A stretch of 64,000 nt of DNA from Cloeon dipterum (taxonomy: Eukaryota > Arthropoda > Insecta > Ephemeroptera > Baetidae): contig NC_088788.1 of NCBI RefSeq assembly GCF_949628265.1, forward strand, positions 13,206,001 through 13,270,000, written 5' to 3'. This document shows positions 40,101 through 52,017 of this stretch, one piece after another. How positions within the stretch are numbered: position 1 is the first letter of the stretch; each line of letters opens with the position of its first letter. Below the pieces are notes generated by a model. That model saw only the letters and a list, made by a program, of their open reading frames with translations. It was not told the origin of the DNA and did no database searches. Both the position numbers and the translations under genes were made by a program.

Positions 40101-41836
40101 ATCGTTCTTAAAATCCTCACCGAGTAGATCCATTTTGTAAAAGTTAGTTTAGCAAAAATTTTGTTTATTCAAGCAGCTCGCAGAAAATCTTTGCGAAGAC
40201 ATGTATGTTAAATTGAATTTCGGTCCCGTGCTGCAGGAGTTGCTAGAAAACAAACATTTGATTTTTACAGGAGTTGTCCGCGCTGGTGGAAAACGCAATT
40301 TGGTGTCGCGTCCTAAAAGCGCTGGAAAAACTGGCAACCAACGCGGTGTTCTGCTGCATGACCCTCGAGAGCGTCTATTTGCACCAGCTTTTGGCCAGAG
40401 CGCTTCACGGGCTACCAAACATGTTGCCTTTTTACATCACAGCCGTCGGTGAGTGTGTGCAAAAGGCATTAAAAGCGCAAAATTTGCATCTAAAACGAGT
40501 TATAATTCGTACGTAGCGCAATTGAATATTGTACGCGAAATTGGGTGGAAAATTCTCTCAGTGTGCGTGACCTGTATTTTCAGCGCTGTGCGGCGTTTTC
40601 ACTGGTACGTGGGTGGCTGTGACGGCGACGATGAATAACCAATATTGTTGGACGGTCGACGCCAACGATTTGAATTTGCATTGGATCAATGATTCGCTGC
40701 GAATCGCACTCCTGCTGGTGAGCTCTACCACCAGAAATTTCTCTCTCACTGCAGCAAATCCTTCCATGAATTGAATTTCCTGCTTTTTATTGACTTTTGC
40801 GTTCAATTCAGTCTGACACAAAATGTCACGCCACAGACTCGTAAAATGAAAGATAAATCCTACACTTCCTCCAATACCAATTTAAATTGATGAATATATC
40901 CCGAAGGTAAACACCGTTCTGCTCGCGGACGTCGTGCGAGTTCTTGCCAGCAAATTATCAAAGATTAAAAACGTCACCACTTTCAGAATAAGGTAATTGT
41001 CGCTAAAACAACGCCAAATTACACATAAGAACCGAAGTAATCCATTCCAGGAGGACGGTGAAGGCCACGGTGGTGTTGGCGCCAGTATTTGGCGTTCAGT
41101 TCCTTTTCACGGCAGTTAGACCCGTCACTCAAGACTGTGTGGCGACGCAGGTCTACTACTACGTTTCCTACTCAATGGAAGGCTTGCAGGCAATTTTAGT
41201 AGCCTTGCTCTACTGCTACATGAATAAGGAGGTAATTTTCCAAACTAGTGAAATTGCACGTGGACCACGCTTGTGGCCAAACTGAGCTGAAAGTTGTGTG
41301 CTCTTGCTCTCATCATTAGTAATTAACATTTACGAGATATATAATTCAAATTTAATGACTTAACTCAATTAGTTTGGGATTTTCTTCTCTATTTTAAACA
41401 AAATCAAGCTGAAAAAGTTTAGTAGCAAACAAACCCATGCATGGCTGCTGTTTTTATCAATGCAAAACATGAATTATAAGTGGAAACATCACTCGTCCTC
41501 TAATTGCAAATGATTTTTTTTATGTCCTGAGTGTTGTATCAATTATCGAGCTACTCTAGCTCCCGTTGTGAGTTAATTAATCAACAACTCCATTTCTGCG
41601 CAGCTTGGGATTGAACTGTGTGGTGAATGAAATAATCCGTCCGACACGGTGTGTTTTATTGATCTCGCTGAGCGTGTGTGTGGGTGCTTTTGCAGATCCA
41701 AATGGCGTTGCGCGTGTCGCTCGAGAGGAGATTCGGCCTGAAGCTACGGAAGCCGCGACTGAGTCTGATCACCGATCTAACAGAAGTGGCAGCTGGAAAG
41801 AAGCAAAGTTTTGATTTCAATCCCGATTTTAAATAG
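37111..41836 (+). CDS. Class B (secretin-family) G protein-coupled receptor, subtype unresolved
   Basis: Signal peptide from Met 37,111 (ALAIRWTLLIICVASS), then a cysteine-rich ectodomain: GCWGCYSY, MQCCEASERCC, and the hormone-binding core CPALWDGWECWG with SCQ and SNGTWAVHTDFTSC across the next splice (acceptor at 39,411). Seven membrane segments follow over many exons: HIVILGISTGAALPALAIFF, TAIIARNVLVIL, a third around LATNAVFCCMTLESVYLHQL, LPFYITAVALCGVFTGTWVAV, IALLLVNTVLLADVVRVLA, VVLAPVFGVQFLF and VSYSMEGLQAILVALLYC, ending with the class B signature YCYMNKEIQMALR and a short tail to 41836. The WDGWxCW motif and the helix 7/8 junction are diagnostic for peptide-hormone receptors coupling mainly to Gs. 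Extra paired cysteines ahead of the core suggest an orphan type (Hector/CG4395-like is possible) and not a typical DH31, DH44 or PDF receptor. Confidence 0.88.
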
Positions 41837-44690
41837 AATTTGAATTTGCATATATTTGTGCACTTCCTAAACTCAGGAAAAAGCCAGATCAATTTTTCTT
41901 TCAATAATTCCCTTTCATATATACCAAAACAAGTTGCATTTTGTATTTTTAAAATTGTCCGAGACACGTATTAACACGTGACCAAAAAAATTTGAAAATA
42001 TTCACTACGCTGAATAACTTGCGAACCCCTTCTATTCAACTTGAATTATTTATTAAATTAATATTTTATAACGAAGTAGTGGCGTAATTTGTATTGATGC
42101 TAGAAATAAAATTGCGACGCAGAATCCATCTCGCACGACACTCAGGGTGACGCTAGATTGCAAAATGAAGACAGACATGGTTGATTTTTCTCTGCCAAGA
42201 CAGAATTACAGAGCGTCTATTCCTGTTTAGTAAGTGTTTCACGAGACAAGCCAGCGCAATAATAATTTCTCTTGCTTGAAACACCTCAACTCAACCTGAA
42301 CACCCTGAGATTATAATTAAGATTATGACCTATTTATCTCAAGAAAACTCTCGATACCAGGTATACAATAAGATAAGAATCATTGGTCAGTTAATAAATT
42401 CGTTTCCTATATATGACTCTTGTTTTTTCTTCCTGTAACACACTAACTTCATGCTTCGAATTCAAATTATTTTTCATGAAATATTTACAAACTCTGATTA
42501 ATTTACATGCAGTGGTTAAAAAATTCTTGACCTCACAGTTGCTTTTTGACGTAAGCCATTATATATTTAAGGTTCACACCAAATTTCGATATGATAAACA
42601 AGTCTTGAAATAACATGACGGCGGGCTTGCGTCAATGACCAATCCAGCGCTGTGCTGCGGGAAGGAAGGGTCACCAAACAACTGATTGAAAGATGATGCA
42701 CGGCGTACTGCTGCGGGTTTCTTGGAGGTCAGCAAGAGGACCAGCAGCCGCGGCTCGCAACATATGCACGTTCATCTCGAGTTAGTCTCATTTACCACGT
42801 CGTCGAGAGCGAATTGGTGCGGCGGCGATCGACGGCGATCGGCGGCGACAAGTGACCTTCGCGTACACGGCGACGCATTTATTTGCATGCATTATACCGA
42901 GTAGCATTATTTCGTAGCAGGTACGTTTCATTCACACTTTTTGATTATCATTTGCCCACGGTTCTCAGAAATCGAGAGTTGCCTAAGTGGGTCGGCGCTG
43001 AATTAATATTTGACTTTGTTAATTGGCACCGAAACGCGGTGCAACGTTACGAGCAAGGGTCAGTGGGACGCTGTGTGGGTTGATTTAACCATTTCCTCAC
43101 TAAAGTACTGAAATTAACAGTCTATTATATTATGCTCAATTCCGGCTAGGCCAAGCTACCGTGCAAATTAGGAGAGCTAGAAATAATCAGGAAACGTTTT
43201 AATTGTTTACATAACCTTTGTGTCAAGGATCATATTAATCATGCATAGAATTTTATTTATAGTAAAATAATATTTATTTAAAACCAATGGTTTATAACAT
43301 GCGAGAAGGGAATCATGCTTAGCAGCTTTAAATAACACGATACTGCTATTTTCATAATTCAGTTTTGTATTCTTATGTTGCATTTGCAAATGTTTAGAAA
43401 CTTAAAAATGGAATCTTTGGACACATCAAGAATAGCAGAAATTAATCGCATATCTAATAGCCTAAATTTAAAATAAACTCCGCATCCACTTTATTTAATA
43501 TAAAGCTCCCACTCTGCGCACAATATTGGTTGCTACTGCAGCATGCGTTATCTGAGCGGTCATGAACTTAAAAATGAGATACGAGTCTGATCAAGTAGAA
43601 GCTGGTTCATCAAGACCTCTGGCCTATTTTGACCTGTTTCTTTTCTGGTTGAGGTTCCTAAAACAATAACAAATGTGTCGAAATAATTTAACATGGATAG
43701 ATTTTTAAACAAATACTTCAAGGGTATTCGTGTTGAAAAATAACTCAAAAAGGTTTTCTCGAATGTGTGTTCGTTTTTTAAGAATTTAACTAAAAAACCA
43801 AACCCCTAGTAGCATGGCGCAAATTGGCAAACAAATATTCACGGAATTTATATCATTATTCTTGATTATTTTTCTCTAGTCAAATGCAATAAAATACAAC
43901 ATTAAATTAAGAGGCTATACAAAGCAAGAAAGGGCGAACAGTAATAACGGAAAGAATGCTAAAACGATCCATCATTGAGTAATATCACGCCGCACTGAGC
44001 CGCAAGGTAAATATTTAAAACAATAATGTCTCGTTTTAAATTTATTGATAATAAATTATGATAATATAGTATTTTGTTACTCCGATTCCGAGTTCAACAA
44101 ATTATTACTCGATGTGCCTGAGGCACCCTATACAATATACAACAAATTTCAAATAGCGCAGTGGCAGCGAACCCGTCAAAAACCCAATTCAAAATACATA
44201 TATCAATATCAGTTGATTGTGAAAATAATTTCACTGCAGATAACTGCAGACAGATTTTTACCTCAAAATCCTAAGCTCGCTTTGAACTTAATATTACGCA
44301 CGCCGTGCTCACTCGATTGCTGTCGGACTAGTGAATAGGTGAGTGCTAGCGCAGAACTTGAATCAGATGATTCTTTTCTTCCTAGCATTGCCTAGGCCAA
44401 CAGACGGTCACATACTATTGACTCTGATTAGATCTACAAAGTAGTCTTAATTTTATCTGAAGCATGCTCGAAAGTCAGAAATAATATTTTCCATACGCTT
44501 TACAACCCTGTTGTTGTCAAGGTTTGAAAAAATAGAAAAAGCAATTAGAAGCATAATTTAAGTTCTGAGATAAGAAAAAAACAGAGTGAACTTTAAGACG
44601 CTTGGAAATATACGTCATTAACTAGACTGATTTTCAACCCAAAGGTTGTAACAGACTAAAATAAAATAAATCGATTTTCCAGCATTCAAA
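41837..44690. other. Spacer between the GPCR and sarcosine dehydrogenase
   Basis: 2.85 kb. A CpG-rich block at about 42,620-43,090 ends in a good splice donor (GCAG|GTACGT near 42,920) and is a plausible noncoding first exon and promoter of sarcosine dehydrogenase. The rest is AT-rich with no supported gene. Confidence 0.4.
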
Positions 44691-47600
44691 ATGTTGAGAG
44701 CAGCGCGGAGCAGTTGGTCGGTAAGTTAACACTCGTTGGAATAAACGTAGAATCGCTTTTATTGCACATGGTAAATTTGCAGACGTGTCTTCTAACAAAG
44801 AAGGCGAGACTTGCGGTCCCCAGGCAGCTGGCAACAGTTCCAGACAACCACCAAGAGCCGGTCGAGACGCCAACCTTGCCAGAAAGTGCAGATGTCGTCA
44901 TTATAGGTGAGCGTGAAAATTAGTTCAATTGCAGGAGTCAGAAATGGAAGGAATACCGCAAGAGGCTTACTAGCGAATGAAAAGTTCAATTTCGCTCCGC
45001 GCGTCTCAAAAGAAAACGTGAGCACAGTTGCGGGAAGAGCGAAAGCCGCTTTTCTTTCTAAATTACTGCTTTGACGGCGCCAGTCAGCAACGAACCAATT
45101 TCCCAGCGAGTTAATGGAAAACCGTCGTTTTTTTCTACCCCTCGCATTTTAATATCGTTCTTTTCGAAGGTCTCTCTTGTCGCAATTTGTGTGTACGTCA
45201 CCGTCTCGACCATAGCGAAATATTGCTTCCAAGAAACCTCTCATTCTATTTTGACAATATGTACATATTTAACTACCCTTTGCTTTCATCAGGCAAAGGC
45301 TAATCCTAAAGTTTTCTTTTCTGAACGGCATTTTGTATTACAAATTCATCATTTCAATAAGGACTCTAACCTTTGGCAGGAAAAATCGTTTTTATTAGTG
45401 GAAGATAAATATTTATTACGGCAAAGTTCTAATTAGAAATTTACGTGATCACTTATAATTTAATTTTGCTCGGCATAGCGGCAGTAATAATTTATAATTT
45501 TATTGAATTTTGAGGGGAAACAAAATTAAACATTACTCTTTCAAACGATTTTGAGTAAAACAAATTAATCTTTTGGACCATTTGAAGGTACACGGCACGA
45601 GTAACACGCGCAGTTTACAATTTCAGGCGGTGGCTCTGCTGGTTGCAACACTCTGTACCAACTAGCTCGTCGGGGGGTACGTGCGGTGCTGCTGGAAAAA
45701 GCTCGTCTAACGGCCGGCACCACGTGGCACACGGCCGGCTTAATTTGGCGTCTGCGGCCCAACGACGTGGAAATCCAGCTTCTGGCCACCACCAGGGACC
45801 TGCTGATGAGGCTCGAGGCTGAGACCGGCATCGACCCTGGCTGGATCAACAATGGCGGCCTCTTTATTGCCCATTCCAAAGTACGCACTCGGAAAATATG
45901 GAAGTATTATGTATGGGGCCGCCTCTTGGGGATCATGCAGATTTGCTTGCGTTAATTTTGCAGGATTTTGTGTAATTGTGTTTCCTGCTCACTGGAAAGT
46001 GGAACTCAACCAAGACGGAAATGGCTTTTAAACGCAACTTGCAATATTTTGTGTTCATGTGAGATAAAAATTTTTCTCAACGGAACACAAACGGAATTCC
46101 CGAATCACAGACAGAAATGCGAAAACAAGCAATTTAATGATAGTACAAATCATTACATAGGTTTCGAAACCCTGCAAAAACCACAGGTTGCCATATCCTT
46201 CACTCTAATTAATTTTCCAGACCAGTAACTATGGTCTAGTTGTGGAGTGCTAATAATAAAACACATCGAGTTTCCGTGACCCAGTTTGCAATTTTCCTGC
46301 TCTTTTTTCAGTACACAGGGAAAAAGCAAATCACGCTAGAGCGCAATTTTCTTTGCTCGCTCACAATCATCAGCCCCCTTACACTTTTAATTTTCCTTCC
46401 TCTCTTCTCGTGCGCCCTTTGATCTGGAAAATTTTTAATTAAAGCTTCGCCTTCCGTCTGCTGCCGGCTGCGAACGCCTGCAGATGGGTAAATTATGCAA
46501 CGCGGCGCACACTGGCGTTCCGCTGGCTGCATATCCAGCACTCCCCGACATCCCCAGGGGATGCAATCCACTAATGTGTTTTTGGCGCGTAACATGATTA
46601 CGTCAACTAACGTCCAGCCTCAAATGATGTGAAACCTAATGGCACAGAGCACCTGATTGAAGTTTTTCGGTGAAAAAATCTCATGTATTATTTTTGTCGA
46701 TATCTGAACAGTCGTGATTTATGCTGTTAAATGAATTTAAAAAAAAACGAATCATGCTCTAATCATTTAGAAAATCGAATTGAATGAATGAAATGTTTAT
46801 TTTCTCTGGCTGGATTTTACATTTAATTACTTCTCGAATTTTATTTCACTTTTCAGGAACGTCTTGACGAGTACCGCCGCTTGGCCACCGCCGGCAGATT
46901 TTTCGGGATCGAATCCCAATTGCTGAGCCCCGCTGAGACGAGCCGTCTCTTCCCTTTGATCGACGAGAAGGCCCTGTACGGAGCCCTGTACAGCCCCGGC
47001 GACGGCACCGTCGACCCAACCGGCATGTGCGCGGCGCTCACCAAAGCGGCCAGCCGCTCTGGCGGCAGGGTGAGTGAGATGTTCTCGCCCCCAAGAGTAT
47101 ACCCGCCTAATTAGTAAATATGAGTGCGCACTCGTCAACGACGGGAGCGAGTGCATGCGGCAAGTGGAGACGCACAGTCCCATTTCCGTGTAGGGAAAGA
47201 TCCATATTTGTATTAATTCATTTGTCCTCGTCAACCCTGCTTTCTGCAAAATTTTCCTCATGTTGTTCATCATTTCACATGACTTGCAATATTACTGTTT
47301 TGCATTCAAAGTGTATTGATGTTGCAAAAAAAAACTCCGGAAAATCCTTGTTGCCAATGCATAAACCGATCTCTAAGGATTTGCATTTGCAATCAGTTAA
47401 AGCCAAAGTTGAGCTGTAAATTTGTAAGAAAATTAGCTTGTAAGTTAAGTGGCGAGCTCTGGCTCTCTACTTGATTTTTTTAATTTACGATGAAGAGTTC
47501 CCCCGAAAAGGGTATTACCCTTGAATAGATCTCGACGAGAGGAATTGACATTGACATCTGCCATACAGTAAATAGGTCCTTTTTTCATTGTAGAGCAAGA

Positions 47601-50305
47601 TTGTTCAAAGGACAATTTGATCAATTTTTAATTGTGGCCAACAAATTTAATAATTTTCTATTGTTGCCCTGTATTAATTCAATTTAAACTTAAAGTATTG
47701 AGTTTAAAGATAAGACCTATGAAATTTTGGAATGATGTTTAAACAATTTCAAGAAATATGACTTTTCTTTCTTCCAATAACAAATATTCAAATTTAAACC
47801 TAACAAAACGTTATTTTTGGCTATACCTTCTAAGCTGTAGAATAGTATGAACCAAAATTTTAACTCAAAAATAATACTGTCCAAAAATTAAATATAAATC
47901 CATTTTTCATTTTAGGTTATAGAAGGATGCAGCGTGTCCGGCATTCAAGTGGAAAGAAATATGTTCGGAACGAAGCAAATTTCAGCGGTGAAAACGCCCT
48001 TTGGCACCATCAAAACTGAGTGCGTCGTCAATTGTGCTGGTAAGCAGCGGAATTTATTCTATTCCCTTATGCCCCAGCCCACACGAAACGAACTTGGCGC
48101 ATGATATTCTAACAAATGAGCAACTTTCTTACTCGGATTGAGTTATACTTCCTTCTGTACCGCAGACACGTTTCAACTTTTGCTTCAAAGTCGCAAAGTC
48201 GGGTGCGGAGGGCTTGTGCTCTTTCTTTCAATGTTAATTAAAACTTTTCCATTCGACCCAAACAAATTCCAGGAGTGTGGGCGCGCGAGATTGCAGCCAT
48301 GGTGGGTCAGCACATCCCTCTGGTTCCCATGAAACACGCGTATGTGGTAACCGAGGAGGTGCCCGGCGGAGCGCGGACCCTGCCAAATGTCAGAGATCAC
48401 GACTCATCCGTCTACTTTCGAGTGCAGGGGGACGCCTTGTGTGTCGGCGGGTACGAACCCAATCCCATCATTTTGGACAGTGTGAGTAAGGCGTTGAATC
48501 AACGGATAAAAAAATAATTAATTTTTCCTAGTTGTTTGAGAACAAATAATTTTTTTTACCTCTTTACATGCAATTAAAAATGTGGTGAAATTTATGGATG
48601 AAAAGCTAGTTTGCTGGGTACACTTAAAAACTTCAAATAATTCAAAAATGGAACAATTTTTTAATGAAAGAAAATAATTAAAATTAATTTCAACATTTAT
48701 TTGAATAACCCTCACGAGGCACTTTGATATTATGAATTAAATACACTCACTGTTAAAATATTAACATTAAAAAATATTTTTTTTCGCGAAAACAAATTGA
48801 AACTTTAATAAGGCAAAAATATGACTGCGAGGGAAATTTCAGGAATTTAGACTCTTCATGTTATTCATGCAACATTATTGCAACGAATTAAAACTCAAAA
48901 ATTGATTCTTTACATTCTAGGTGGCCAAAGATTTCATGTTCGGCCTGTACGAGCTCGACTGGGACGTGTTCGGCGTCCACGTCCGTGGGGCGGTCCAACT
49001 GGCTCCTCTCCTGGAAACAACGGGCATCAAGTCGACAGTTTGCGGGCCGGAAAGTTTCACGCCCGACCATAAACCCTTGCTCGGTAAGCAATGTGCAGAC
49101 CAAATTTAAATTTACAGCTACACGGCCTGTTGCAGGCGAGGACCCGAAAATACGCGGCTTCTTTTACGGGTGCGGATTCAACTCATCAGGCATGATGTTG
49201 GGCGGAGGGTGCGGAGAGCAGCTAGCCCAATGGATCATCAACGGTCGGCCCGAGCTGGCCATGTACGCCTACGACATTAGGTGAGTAGACGCGCAGACTC
49301 ATGGTTTTGTTTATGGCCGAGAAATGCGGGTGCTGCAACAATTTTATGAGCTGGGGAGTAACTTCAGCCAATTTCTTTATCATGAACGCTTCACGAAAAG
49401 TAATGCCTGAAATTGGGCTCCATTTTTGTGTGCTTTTTCGCTGCAGAGATGATCTGATTACTAGAAAAGCGATGGAACACCGAATACGTGGTATTGGCAG
49501 TCTAAATTTCATTAAATTGTAAGAGCCAACCCACTGGAGCAGGGCGGAAGGAACTCTGCAAACAGCGATAAATCCACTCTAAACCACCCTCGTAGATAAA
49601 TCAGCCCGTATAAAAAGCGCTAGGAGGTAAATCCGTTTAGTGGCGCGCTGAAATGGGAATTTCGCCCGCGCGACTTTCTGTGTGTTGCATGTATTACGCA
49701 ATATCAGTGGAAATGTGCCGCTCTCCGTTACCATGCATGTTTGAAAAGAGCAGGAAGCTCACATTTCATTAATGTCTGGTGAAAAACAGACGCTTCACCA
49801 CGGAGCAAAGGAAAGACGTGGCGTGGGCCAAAGAGCGCAGTCACGAGAGCTACGCCAAAAATTACAGCATCGTCTTCCCGCACGACGAGCCTCTCGCCGG
49901 AAGGAATTTCAAGCAGGGCCCGTTCCATAAGGTAACTTGAGCACTCTGCAATAAACATGCCACTTGAATCCGATATTACATCTAAAACGTTCCTAACGTC
50001 TTTGTTTACGTACTAAATCACTGTAAAAAATCTAGCGAACGACTTTTTTATTTTTACCCTTGATTCTCTCCGTCTCTTGTTTAATCCCAAACTAATTTGT
50101 TTTGCAGGAACTACTCGAGGAGGGCTGCGTATTTCAAGAACGGCTGGGCTGGGAGCGGCCTGGCTGGTTCACCCTGCGAGGCCCCGCTCCAGTCCCGAAA
50201 TACGACTGGTACGGTGCTTACGGCAATTCAAAGAACCCGCCCTCCGTGTATAAGGAACTGCTCCAGGGCGATTACTCGTTTGGCCACCCTGAGCATCACC
50301 ACGTG
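44691..50305 (+). CDS. SARDH: Sarcosine dehydrogenase, mitochondrial; N-terminal 534 codons only
   Basis: Flavoenzyme of the mitochondrial matrix that oxidises sarcosine to glycine, passing one-carbon units to tetrahydrofolate. Ten exons (44691-44720, 44783-44906, 45627-45880, 46857-47069, 47916-48039, 48273-48481, 48921-49083, 49136-49280, 49790-49931, 50108-50305) stay in frame. Seen: a basic amphipathic presequence ([10 protein letters not shown]), the FAD-binding [17 protein letters not shown] (GxGxxG), and [11 protein letters not shown] whose His is the covalent FAD attachment residue in this family, then [34 protein letters not shown] and [14 protein letters not shown]. The last exon ends FGHPEHHHV at a strong donor (GTG|GTAAGA). 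The remaining 350-odd residues expected (folate-binding GCV_T domain; family length about 900) are not in the window, because a Polinton starts within tens of bases. DMGDH is the nearest alternative. Confidence 0.9.
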
Positions 50306-50362
50306 GTAAGAAAGGCACACTCATCTTTATTAAAATTTTATAAGCGTTAGAAGAATATAAGA

Positions 50363-50400
50363 TGGATAGGAAACTGGCAAAAAAGCCGATTTCCTATCCA
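50363..50400. repeat. Hairpin at the left end of the Polinton
   Basis: TGGATAGGAAA at 50,363-50,373 is perfectly complementary to TTTCCTATCCA at 50,390-50,400; inside, GGC and GCC flank an A6 loop. It lies about 60 bp after the SARDH splice donor and begins the non-host sequence, so it may be at or near the element terminus, where protein-primed replication would start. Confidence 0.7.
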
Positions 50401-50660
50401 CCTTGGTGGAGGGGTGGGTATGGGGAGAGGTCAATCCTTATTGGGTATGGGGAGGGAAGACTGAAGTGGTAATGTTGAAATAGTGTGCAAAGGGAGGTGG
50501 GAAAATGTCATGCTCGCTACGGTGACTGAGCGTAATCTGGATCTCGACAATATGTTGAAATAGTGCGTAAAGGGAGAATGTTCATCCTGAATATGTCATG
50601 CTCGCAAAGGGAGGCCAGAGTGCTTGCCAAAGATCCATGTTCATGGATCTTTCCAAAAAA

Positions 50661-51108
50661 TATGACGCGCATGCTCACAAAGGAATCACAGATGTTGGAA
50701 TAAGGTAGAATGTCGTGGCGTGTGCAGAATGAAAAAACACTCGGTCTCCCCTGCAAGGAGAAAATATGAGGCGCTTGCTCACAAAGGAATCACAGATGTT
50801 GGAATAAGTCAGAATGTCGTGGTGCGTGCAGAATGAAAAACACTCGGTATCCCCTGCAAGAAAAAATATGACGCGCATGCTCACAAAGGAATCACAGATG
50901 TTGGAATAAGGTAGAATGTCGCAGCGTGTGCAAAGGGAGAATGAAAAAGCATTGAGTCACCCGTGCAAGGACAAAATATGACGCGCATGCTCACAAAGGA
51001 ATCACAGATGTTGGAATAAGGCAGAATGTCGCAGCGTGCAAAGGGAGAATAAAAAAACACTCGGTATCCCCTGCAAGAAAAAATATGACGCGCTTGCTCG
51101 CTAAAGGA
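50661..51108. repeat. Tandem repeat, about 102-110 bp unit, four copies plus a partial
   Basis: Units begin with TATGACGCGCATGCTCACAA-type sequence at 50,661, 50,765 (TATGAGGCGC variant), 50,867, 50,977 and 51,084 and contain the shared block GGAATCACAGATGTTGGAAT followed by a variable AATGTCG...GTGC part and a CACTCGG...CCCCTGCAA part. Related broken pieces extend back to about 50,470. Such subterminal tandem repeats are typical of the long terminal inverted repeats of Polintons; whether they lie within such a repeat here needs the right end. Confidence 0.85.
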
Positions 51109-51416
51109 AAAAAAAAGTGTGTGGACTGCTGCAGTGTGAAAAAATTGACTCTACTCTGTAGAACAAAAATAATTTTAAGAAATGAAAAGAGCGTCTGTTA
51201 TTTTTTATGCTCTTTATTTAGTTGAAAGTTTTACAATGTCACATATCGTATCAGGCTGTGAAATAGTGCTATTGTTGTATTGGTTTTTTGACACAAACAA
51301 TTTCGTTGAATTCACGTCTAAGCCCGGATGACTTTTGTGTGGAGGGAATTTCATGAAATATTGTGAAGGTCTGGGTGTATTGACATATCACAAAAGCAAA
51401 TGTATATATACACGCT

Positions 51417-51658
51417 CAACAAATTTCACAAGAAAACTAACATGAGAGAAAACAGTCTTTCAAAAATAAAAAACGCCTATTGCAGCATCTCACAACTATT
51501 GTTGAACGAATTTCACAAGTAGGTTAAAATGAAAGAAACAGTAGGGGGCCTTTCAAAGGAAAGGTTAGGGTAAATGAGCATTGTATGTTGAAAAGTTTCA
51601 CAAGAATATTAGAATGAAAGAAACAGTAGGGAGTCTTTCAAGATGAAATAAAACATAC
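51417..51658. repeat. Degenerate subterminal repeat, about 86 bp unit, three copies
   Basis: Copies begin near 51,421, 51,508 and 51,593, each with AAtTTCACAAG, then about 10 bases, then an ATGAAAGAAACAGTAGGG-like block and CTTTCAA. Spacing is 87 and 85 bases. A second repeat family inside the element's left noncoding end, distinct in sequence from the 102-110 bp family. Confidence 0.65.
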
Positions 51659-51960
51659 CTCGGTTCATCAATTAGAAAGTTGTCACAAGGGTGCGACCTC
51701 CAAGAGATTAGAAATGCGACTGTTGTCTAGAGGATAGGCAAGGTGTGTCTTCTTAAAAAGTAGTGGGAGGTTGAAGGCAGGTGATAGGGCGACGAAAAAA
51801 TAGTAGGGGTATGAGAGGGTGTAACCACAGCCAATGGTGGAGATAGTCTATATGTATAATCCATCTGATTGGTTGAAATGCGTACCATAGATTAAATGGA
51901 TAATAGGTTAAGGGATGAGCCTAAAAGGGGCAATAATTTCACACGTATACAAAATAACTA

Positions 51961-51968
51961 TATATAAG
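51961..51968 (+). promoter_or_regulatory. TATA box of the Polinton polymerase gene
   Basis: TATATAAG at 51,961-51,968 lies 50 bases before the first Met (52,018), so a start site near 51,990 would give a very short leader. No strong initiator is seen at the expected place. This is the only TATA-like element directly upstream of the 15-exon reading. Confidence 0.5.
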
Positions 51969-52017
51969 CTGGCAAATTTGAACGCATTTGCAATATCTGC
52001 TGGATAGTCAGAGAAAG

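Noticed and set aside
44045-46600. Several open frames of 60-120 codons in SARDH introns and upstream spacer
   Set aside because: They have no family resemblance, biased AT-rich composition, or run antisense to SARDH exons.
51988-52017. A longer polymerase reading beginning ahead of the ATG at 52,018
   Set aside because: The extra in-frame codons begin with TTG, not ATG, and overlap the expected transcription start about 30 bases after the TATA box.
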